NCBI GenBank assembly: GCA_963793845.1
Contig: CAWCBG010000014.1
Span: 1,116,001 to 1,180,000, forward strand
Direction of reading: 5' to 3'
Length of the DNA: 64,000 nucleotides
Source of the DNA: CAWCBG01 sp963793845
GTDB taxonomy: Bacteria; Acidobacteriota; Terriglobia; Terriglobales; Acidobacteriaceae
Under the pieces are notes generated by a model. The model was not told the DNA's origin. It saw nothing but the letters and a program-made list of their open reading frames with translations, and did not search any database. The translations under genes were made by a program, and so were the position numbers. Shown piece after piece: positions 57,966 to 64,000 of this stretch. The stretch's first letter is position 1; the number at the start of each line of letters is the position of its first letter.

Positions 57966-59261
57966 ATGGCTAGCATGAGTTCAACCCGAGAGGTTCGTGT
58001 CGCCGACACTACGCAGGTTTCGTCGGGTTTGTCGCTGGCAGATCATTACGGTTCCGTCCGGCGAATGTCTCTGCAAATCTGTTCGCCCCTGACGGTTGAG
58101 GATCACAGCCTGCAGCCGATGCCCGACGCCAGTCCGGCCAAGTGGCACTTGGCGCACACCACTTGGTTTTTCGACACGATGATTCTGGCCGAGCACCTGC
58201 CCGACTACCGCGGCTTTCACCCCGCCTTTCGAAATCTTTTTAATTCCTATTACAACGCAATCGGCGATCGTCCTCTAAGAGCGTTGCGGCACACGTTATC
58301 GCGTCCGAGCCTCGGAGAGGTACATGACTACCGCGCGCACGTCGATGAGGCGATGGGCAAGCTGCTCGAGTTGGAACTCGCTCCGGAGGCACTCGACCTG
58401 GTAGTACTCGGAATCAACCACGAGCAGCAGCATCAGGAACTCATAGTCACCGACGTAAAGAATGGACTTTGGACCAATCCATTGCGGCCCAGGTATCGCG
58501 ATGCTGCGGGTGCGGTTTCTGCGGCAGGGACTCCGGTGTTGCGTTGGCTGGGGTTCGGCGGCGGCGTGCACGAACTTGGTTTCGCCGGCGAAGGCTTTGC
58601 CTTCGATAACGAGAGCCCCCGCCACAAGGTTTACGTCGAGTCGTTTGGCCTGGCCTCGCGCCTGGTGACCAATTCCGAGTACATCGATTTCATGAAGGAC
58701 GGCGGATACACCAAGGCCGCCTTGTGGCTCTCTGACGGTTGGGACGCCGTTCGCAACAACCAGTGGCAAGCTCCGCTGTACTGGGAGCAGCGCGACGGCG
58801 AATGGTGGAACTACACCACGGAAGGCATGAAGCGGATGGATCCGAACGAGCCGGTTTGCCACGTCAGCTACTACGAGGCCGATGCGTTCGCCCATTGGGC
58901 TGGTGCGCGACTGGCGACTGAGGTCGAGTGGGAGATTGCAGCCAGCGGTCTTGCGGTGCAAGGCAATCTTCTTGAATCTCAGACTCTTCATCCTCGCGTA
59001 GCAAGGTCCGATGAGTCTTTGACCCAGATGTTTGGCGATGTATGGGAGTGGACGGCAAGCGCGTACCTGCCTTATCCCGGCTTCAAACCGGCGGCGGGAG
59101 CCGTTGGCGAGTACAACGGAAAATTCATGAGCAATCAGATGGTATTGCGCGGCGGATCCTGCGCAACCCCGTTCTCTCACATTCGGGCTACTTATCGCAA
59201 CTTCTTCCCACCCCATGTGCGCTGGCAGTTCATGGGCATCCGGTTGGCTAATGGCAACTAG
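57966..59261 (+). CDS. egtB: Ergothioneine biosynthesis sulfoxide synthase EgtB
   Basis: A 431-residue non-haem iron enzyme that joins hercynine and a thiol (cysteine or gamma-glutamylcysteine) with O2. The DinB-like domain carries the three iron histidines: His64 in WHLAHTTWFFDTM, and His152 and His156 in INHEQQHQELI. The C-terminal FGE-like domain shows VCHVSYYEADAFAHWAGARLATEVEWEIAA, FGDVWEWTASAYLPYPGF and VLRGGSCATPFSHIRATYRNFF. No egtA lies beside it, so a cysteine-using type is possible. It overlaps egtD by eleven bases. Confidence 0.94.
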   Translation: MASMSSTREVRVADTTQVSSGLSLADHYGSVRRMSLQICSPLTVEDHSLQPMPDASPAKWHLAHTTWFFDTMILAEHLPDYRGFHPAFRNLFNSYYNAIGDRPLRALRHTLSRPSLGEVHDYRAHVDEAMGKLLELELAPEALDLVVLGINHEQQHQELIVTDVKNGLWTNPLRPRYRDAAGAVSAAGTPVLRWLGFGGGVHELGFAGEGFAFDNESPRHKVYVESFGLASRLVTNSEYIDFMKDGGYTKAALWLSDGWDAVRNNQWQAPLYWEQRDGEWWNYTTEGMKRMDPNEPVCHVSYYEADAFAHWAGARLATEVEWEIAASGLAVQGNLLESQTLHPRVARSDESLTQMFGDVWEWTASAYLPYPGFKPAAGAVGEYNGKFMSNQMVLRGGSCATPFSHIRATYRNFFPPHVRWQFMGIRLANGN

Positions 59262-60213
59262 CAAGCAACTGCAGTTCACCGCCAGCGACGCCGTGGCCCT
59301 TGAAGTAAAGGAGGGCCTTACTGCCTCGCCGAAGCGGTTGCCTTCGAAGCTATTTTATGACGAGGCCGGCTCCGAGCTGTTCGAACAGATAACCGAATTG
59401 CCTGAGTATTACCTCACACGGACTGAGCGGCTCATCTTCGAAGGCTATGCTCCGGAAATTCTGCAACAGGCTGGTCCTTCTTTGACCCTGGTGGAGTTGG
59501 GTGCGGGTACAGCGACGAAGACCTGTGTTCTGATTGAGGAGTTGATGACGCGGCAGAGTCGTGCGCTCTTCTATCCCATCGATGTTTCTCCCAGCGCACT
59601 CAATGAAGCGGTGAAGCAATTGGGGCAGCAATTTCCTGCATTGCGCGTGAATCCTATCGTTGCTGACTACACCAGTGGCGTGCCTGCTCTGGGGCGGATC
59701 AGCGGGCGCAAGCTGGTGTTGTACATCGGATCGAGCATCGGCAACTTTGAACTGCAGGAAGCGGTCCGCATCCTTCGGCGCGTTCGGCGCTCGTTGTCGC
59801 CGGGAGACGCTCTCCTTCTGGGTACGGATTTTGCCAAATCACCGAAGGTGCTGCTTCCAGCTTATGACGACGCCCAGGGCGTGACGGCGGCCTTCAACAA
59901 AAATATCCTGGCGCGATTGAATAACGAACTGGAAGCCGATTTCGATCTCGACAGCTTCCGCCATGTGGCGCTGTGGAACCGGCAGCAGTCCCGTATGGAA
60001 ATGCACCTGGAGAGCATGACCCGGCAGAGCGTTTTCCTCCCGGCGCTTGACCTCGATGTGGCCTTTCAAGGAGGGGAACGCATCCACACGGAAAACAGCT
60101 ACAAGTACACGGATGAGATGGTTAAGTCACTGCTGCGTGAGAGCGGATTCACCCTGGAACATACCTGGTGCGATCGCAAGCGCTGGTTCGGAGTTCACCT
60201 GGCGCGGGTTTAG
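59251..60213 (+). CDS. egtD: L-histidine N-alpha-methyltransferase EgtD
   Basis: A 320-residue SAM-dependent methyltransferase that trimethylates histidine to hercynine. The order is ALEVKEGLTASPKRLPSKLFYDEAGSELFEQITELPEYYLTRTE, VELGAGTATKTCVLIEEL (SAM site), YIGSSIGNF, and the histidine-binding ending, where FTLEHTWCDRKRWFGVHLA is seen. Length matches mycobacterial EgtD. The ATG at 59251 lies inside the end of egtB. Together they make a minimal egtBD pair giving ergothioneine sulfoxide; the final lyase EgtE is not seen nearby. Confidence 0.94.
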   Translation: MATSKQLQFTASDAVALEVKEGLTASPKRLPSKLFYDEAGSELFEQITELPEYYLTRTERLIFEGYAPEILQQAGPSLTLVELGAGTATKTCVLIEELMTRQSRALFYPIDVSPSALNEAVKQLGQQFPALRVNPIVADYTSGVPALGRISGRKLVLYIGSSIGNFELQEAVRILRRVRRSLSPGDALLLGTDFAKSPKVLLPAYDDAQGVTAAFNKNILARLNNELEADFDLDSFRHVALWNRQQSRMEMHLESMTRQSVFLPALDLDVAFQGGERIHTENSYKYTDEMVKSLLRESGFTLEHTWCDRKRWFGVHLARV

Positions 60214-60307
60214 CACGCCTCCGACGGATTTCCCCCCGGTTTTCCTCAGGCCGTGACCAACCCGCAATTGACCTTTGCCGTGTGACAGAAGAGAATCACT
60301 CTTCCCC

Positions 60308-60817
60308 ATGCTTGTTTATCTGTCAGGCTCCATCGAGTACTCTCCGGATCACGGTAAAGCTTGGCGCTCCGCGCTCACGCCCTTCCTTCGGTCGCTGGGC
60401 CACGATGTGTACGACCCCGCCGAAGATGAACATAAGAACCTTTCCGAGGCCGAATGGCGGCACTTTCGCGACTGGAAGCACACCGACTTGCTGCGCTTCC
60501 AACAAGTGATTCGCAAGATTATTTCCTACGACTTAGACTGGATTGAGCACCGGACCGACTACGTAGTTGCCTACTGGGACGACTATGCCACGCGCGGCGC
60601 CGGCTCGCAGGCCGAGCTTTCCGTAGCTCACAGGAGAGGCTTGCCGGTGTATCTGGTATCGGCGATGCCTGTCACGCAGGTGAGCGGCTGGATACTGGGC
60701 TGCGCCAGTGAGGTATTCGGCGGTTTTGCCGAGCTGCGAGGTTTCCTGCAAGAGCGCTACGGGAGCGGCGCTTCTGCGGTAGCATCTATTCAATCGGTGA
60801 CGGCAGGCCTGCAATGA
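60308..60817 (+). CDS. Nucleoside 2-deoxyribosyltransferase-like protein
   Basis: About 169 residues. The start VYLSGSIEYSPDHGKAWR, the middle RKIISYDLDWIEHRTDYVVAYWDDYATRGAGSQAELSVAHRRGLPVYLV and the Rossmann-like spacing resemble the nucleoside 2-deoxyribosyltransferase family, where the D-x-x-x-x-x-D/E and GTxxE-type segments (here GAGSQAEL) bind the nucleoside. It would exchange bases or hydrolyse (deoxy)nucleosides. The ATG at 60308 is chosen over 60275. Its stop overlaps the tdk start (ATGA), which supports a joint role in nucleoside salvage. Confidence 0.8.
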   Translation: MLVYLSGSIEYSPDHGKAWRSALTPFLRSLGHDVYDPAEDEHKNLSEAEWRHFRDWKHTDLLRFQQVIRKIISYDLDWIEHRTDYVVAYWDDYATRGAGSQAELSVAHRRGLPVYLVSAMPVTQVSGWILGCASEVFGGFAELRGFLQERYGSGASAVASIQSVTAGLQ

Positions 60818-61431
60818 ATTGGACGAAAGGCAATCTTGGGTGGATCGAAGTAGTCTGCGGGCCGATGTTCAGCGGAAAGAGCGAAGAGCTGATCCGGCGC
60901 TTGCGCCGCGCCGAGATTGCGCGCCAGCGGGTGCAGATCTTCAAGCCGGGCATCGACCAGCGCTATTCTGACGACCACATCGTCTCGCACAGCGACCTGA
61001 AGATTCGCTCGGTGTGCGTGCGCGACGCCGCCGACTTCGAGGCCAAACTCGATCTGCGCACCGAGGTCATCGGCATCGACGAGGCGCAGTTTCTGGGCAT
61101 GGAAATCATCGACATCGTCGTTCGGCTCGCCGATATGGGCAAGCGCATCATCATTGCCGGTCTCGACACCGATTATCTCGGTCGCCCGTTTCATCCTATT
61201 CCCGAACTTCTTGCGGTGGCCGACGACATCACCAAGACCCTTGCGATCTGCATGCAATGCGGCAACCCAGCGAAGCATACCCAGCGCCTGGTGGCTAGCG
61301 AGGACCTCATTGTCGTGGGTGCCGCCGGCATGTATGAAGCCCGCTGCCGTCGATGCTTCGAGCCCAACCTCTCCAAGCTCGAAGCATCCGAACCGGCGAT
61401 TCGGGCCACCGCGGCCGAGGTTCGGAAATAA
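60814..61431 (+). CDS. tdk: Thymidine kinase (type II)
   Basis: A 205-residue thymidine kinase that salvages thymidine to dTMP. The P-loop GPMFSGKS is at residues 16-23, followed by VIGIDEAQFLGMEIIDIVVRLAD (Walker B), the lasso-domain region GAAGMYEARCRRCFEP, and the zinc cysteines CMQCGNP and CRRC. It starts inside the stop of the deoxyribosyltransferase-like gene and is followed after one base by the nuclease gene. The three genes probably share a transcript. Confidence 0.94.
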   Translation: MNWTKGNLGWIEVVCGPMFSGKSEELIRRLRRAEIARQRVQIFKPGIDQRYSDDHIVSHSDLKIRSVCVRDAADFEAKLDLRTEVIGIDEAQFLGMEIIDIVVRLADMGKRIIIAGLDTDYLGRPFHPIPELLAVADDITKTLAICMQCGNPAKHTQRLVASEDLIVVGAAGMYEARCRRCFEPNLSKLEASEPAIRATAAEVRK

Positions 61432-61432
61432 G

Positions 61433-62443
61433 ATGTGTCTCCGCCGGGTCCGATTTTTCTGCTGCTTTCTGGTATTTGCTCTAGTGGCAACTTCTGCATG
61501 GCCTTGGGGGAACGACGGCCATAGCGCCATCAATCGCGTTGCCGCCGAGAAACTGCCCTCCGATGTCCCCAGTTTTCTGCGGAACGCGGCAGATCAGCTG
61601 GCTTATATCGGTCCCGAGCCCGATCGCTGGCGCGAAAAAACCGAACTTGCTCTCAAGTTATCGCAGGAGCCGGACCACTTCATCGATCTGGAGCGGGTTG
61701 AGGGCATGACCCTGCCGCCCGACCGCTACAGCTACTATCGCGCTTTGTATGAGAAGCGCGAGGCGACGCCGGGCAGGCCGGACTACCTGCTACCGGAAAA
61801 AGTCGGGCTTCAACCTTATATTGTGATGGAAGTGTACGGGCGGCTGATTGTCGCCTTTCGCGAATATCGCCATGCATGGCGTGATCAGCACAGCCCCGAG
61901 TTCGCCGAGCGCGATGCCATCTTCTACGCCGGATGGCTTGGGCATTATGTGGCTGACGGCTCCAATCCGCTGCACACGACGATTCAGTACAACGGATGGA
62001 CGGGCGCGAATCCGAATGGCTACACAACGGAGAACACGATCCACTGGAAGATGGAAGGGCAGTTCGTTGCTGCCAACGCGAAGCAGCTGTCGTTCGCTAA
62101 TCTCGTCTCGGATACCCCGCAGAAACTCGACGATCCGTTCAACGACTACCTTGCGTACCTGCGAGCATCGAACGCGCTTGTAGAAAAGTGCTATCAGCTG
62201 GAAAAATAGGGCGGCTTCGAGGGCGAGGGCACTCCGGCCTCGCGCGAGTTTATCGAGCAACGCCTGGCAGCTGGCGCCCAAATGCTGCGCAACTTGTGGT
62301 ACACCGCGTGGCTGGACAGTGCGCAGGATCCGCCTCCGTATGTCCCACCCGCCAAACCGGCAGTGCCGGGGAATTCTCCACCCCCAAGCATGCAAACCGC
62401 ACCCAAGCTGGGAAATACCACAGCCTCGCCAGTAGGGAGGTAG
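61433..62443 (+). pseudogene. Secreted S1/P1-type nuclease with an in-frame TAG codon
   Basis: A protein of up to 336 residues. A signal peptide (RVRFFCCFLVFALVATSAWP) is followed directly by Trp-Gly-Asn-Asp-Gly-His, the N-terminal zinc site of S1/P1 nucleases. FIDLERVEGM and the main metal motif YAGWLGHYVADGSNPLHTTIQYNGW follow, with IHWKME at about residue 200. A TAG at 62207-62209 ends the frame after YQLEK, but the same frame continues as GGFEGEGTPASREFIEQRLA...MLRNLWYTAWLDS to a second stop at 62443, the family's usual ending. The break is one base substitution. Even the truncated form keeps most metal ligands. Confidence 0.85.
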
Positions 62444-62461
62444 AGTGTTCGGCGCTGTCCC

Positions 62462-64000
62462 CTATTGCACTGTCGCCCGGGCGCGTTCCGGGGCGGGCCA
62501 AGGCTTGGCCTCAAAATCGCGGAACTGCGATTCCAGCTTCCATTGCAGCCGGGCCTTTTCGCTGCTGTCGAGCAGCTTCTGGCAGGCGCCAGAGACTTTC
62601 GCGGCTGACCGGTCGGTCGCGCACGCCTTGACCATGACGAAATTCGATCCGTCGCTCCAAAGGCTGTCGCCCGGCAGGAAAGCGTGCTCGATACTGGTAC
62701 GTGCCATCTTCTTGAGCTGAGCGTAGGTGAGATCCTGTTCTTCCGCGCCCTTCAGGTATTCATGGGTCATGTCAGAGCGGGATACGCCTTCATCGTCTGT
62801 TGCCAAAGCGACCGGCACGCCAGCGCGAATGTAATCGCGCAGCGGATGCTGAGGCCCGCGCACGCCCAGGATGACATCGTTGCTGGTGAGGCAGATTTCC
62901 ACCATGATCTTGCGCTGGGCCATCTCACGCATCAGGTCCAGCGGATGGGTTTCGTTCATGATGTCAACCCCGTGGCCGATGCGTTCGGCGTGCGCCACCT
63001 CGACCGATTCGCGCACGTGAAAGGAGAGTCCCTCCGGCGGTACCAATCCCTCGACCAATTCTCCCGCATGCAACGCGATGTGCACCTTGGGATAGACGCC
63101 ATGCAGATACGACAGCAGTTGCATGTGCAATCTGAAGTCGTGCATGGGGATGTAGTAATCCTCGGGCATGACGAGGTTCAGTCCAACGACGCGTGGATCG
63201 GCCATGACGGTCTCAAAGGCGCACACCATCTGAGCGAAGACTATATTTTTTGGCAGGCCGCGCAGGACCTGGAAGAGGTAACGCTGAGCCACCTGGCATC
63301 CGGGATCGGCCTGTGACGTTCCACAGCGCAATATCCTGTTGCGTTCGGCCTCCGCCTCGTCGATCTGCTTTCTTGCCGCCAAGACCGCCCCATCCATGCC
63401 ATTCGCGATGAGCGTTTCGCGCATCTTGACCGGATCGTTGTTTTCGTCCCACGGAGACTTCTGCACAACTGCAGCAAACTCGGGCCCAGTCGGGGTGAGC
63501 ATCAGCTCCTGGTAGATTTCACCCTGGGACGCCGCTCGCGCCGCAGTCTCGGCCAGCATGGAACCGGTGTTGCCGTGGGTAGCCGCGCCAAACTTGTCGA
63601 AGCTGTCAAAGAAGTGATCGTGCCCGGATTGCCCGGAGAGTTCCCAGTTGCGCATCGAGAAGGCATCGACCATGCTGCGGTAGAGCACCGGATCAGAGAG
63701 CGCATTCTTTGCCGGTACCGTGGACTTTTCCATTCCACACGGCGGGGCGCTAAGGTACAGCGTCTTGGGATCGACACAGGCATCGTGCGCCGCTGCCCAG
63801 TCGATGAGCGTCTCGGCGTAAATTGCACCAGAGAGGTGGTTGTGCAGGTCGCCACCCTTGGGCATCTCGCGGAGAAAGGCCAGCAGCAGGTTGGGATCTT
63901 TGCGGATGCCCTCCATGTAGCGTTCCGTGCGCACCTCGGAAGCGGCCGGACTGGCGGCGAGCAGAGAAGCAGGCGTTAGCAGCGCCGTCAGGATGACGAT
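62462..64000 (-). CDS. Exported adenosine deaminase family protein (5' end outside window)
   Basis: The visible ~510 residues start inside a signal peptide (TALLTPASLLAASPAA), then RTERYMEGIRKDPNLLLAFLREMPKGGDLHNHLSGAIYAETLIDWA. Zinc and catalytic motifs are HNHLSGA, HAGELVEGL, AERIGHGVDIMNE and LATDDEGVSRSDMTHEY. An insertion near residues 190-220 (GTSQADPGCQVAQRYLF) is typical of secreted ADGF/CECR1-like members, which deaminate extracellular adenosine to inosine. It converges with the secreted nuclease, an arrangement that suggests extracellular nucleic-acid use. The start codon lies beyond the window end. Confidence 0.9.
   Translation of the reverse strand: MVILTALLTPASLLAASPAASEVRTERYMEGIRKDPNLLLAFLREMPKGGDLHNHLSGAIYAETLIDWAAAHDACVDPKTLYLSAPPCGMEKSTVPAKNALSDPVLYRSMVDAFSMRNWELSGQSGHDHFFDSFDKFGAATHGNTGSMLAETAARAASQGEIYQELMLTPTGPEFAAVVQKSPWDENNDPVKMRETLIANGMDGAVLAARKQIDEAEAERNRILRCGTSQADPGCQVAQRYLFQVLRGLPKNIVFAQMVCAFETVMADPRVVGLNLVMPEDYYIPMHDFRLHMQLLSYLHGVYPKVHIALHAGELVEGLVPPEGLSFHVRESVEVAHAERIGHGVDIMNETHPLDLMREMAQRKIMVEICLTSNDVILGVRGPQHPLRDYIRAGVPVALATDDEGVSRSDMTHEYLKGAEEQDLTYAQLKKMARTSIEHAFLPGDSLWSDGSNFVMVKACATDRSAAKVSGACQKLLDSSEKARLQWKLESQFRDFEAKPWPAPERARATVQ

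Noticed and set aside
62188..62631. 147-codon frame downstream of the nuclease TAG
   Set aside because: The continuing nuclease frame carries the family-like sequence, whereas this overlapping frame does not.

Overview
This window reads as a bacterial chromosome segment of roughly 60% GC from a Gram-negative soil organism. My best guess is Acidobacteriota (Terriglobia/Koribacter-like). That rests on protein character: a PEP-CTERM protein with HAF-like repeats, an ECF sigma factor of the TIGR02999 type, many RND pumps, LPS-heptose genes, and abundant hairpin repeats between genes. No rRNA, tRNA, CRISPR array, integrase or transposase gene was recognised.

Layout. 1-10 kb: the 3' end of an aldehyde dehydrogenase gene, small membrane and secreted proteins, proBA (proline synthesis), a cytochrome c, and adhE translationally coupled to a STAS-domain gene. 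10-16.6 kb: a three-gene RND efflux operon closed by a clear terminator. 16.6-25.9 kb: a PEP-CTERM protein, an ECF sigma factor, a CzcCBA/CusCBA-type metal efflux operon whose outer-membrane gene is frameshifted, and a frameshifted Tat-exported Gfo/Idh/MocA oxidoreductase. 26-32 kb: an accessory island of AT-richer genes, all on the minus strand, separated by ~260-bp structured repeats. 32-40 kb: a VOC lipoprotein/MFS pair, then ADP-heptose synthesis (gmhB, gmhA, hldE), a heptosyltransferase-like gene (frameshifted) and a flippase. 40-43 kb: a metallo-hydrolase, a MurU-like nucleotidyltransferase and a kinase-RapZ-C fusion. 43-49.6 kb: a complete iscR-S-U-A-hscB-hscA-fdx-iscX operon with a recognisable IscR site. 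50-57.8 kb: tsaD, cca, a DUF721 protein, gatC-gatA, two adjacent frameshifted genes (one FmdE-like), and a glycosyltransferase. 58-64 kb: egtB-egtD (ergothioneine), a deoxyribosyltransferase-like protein, thymidine kinase, a secreted S1/P1-type nuclease with an in-frame TAG, and a secreted adenosine deaminase.

Three things stand out. First, the 26-30 kb island: hairpins keep their loop and flanks while the arms change sequence but stay paired, and the elements end 16-18 bp downstream of three stop codons. Second, at least six genes carry frameshifts and one carries a nonsense codon. This must be settled as assembly error, decay or recoding before gene content is trusted. Third, there are pathway-level novelties: a sugar kinase fused to the RapZ sensor domain next to MurU, a eukaryote-like zinc domain on HscB, and a nucleic-acid scavenging cluster.
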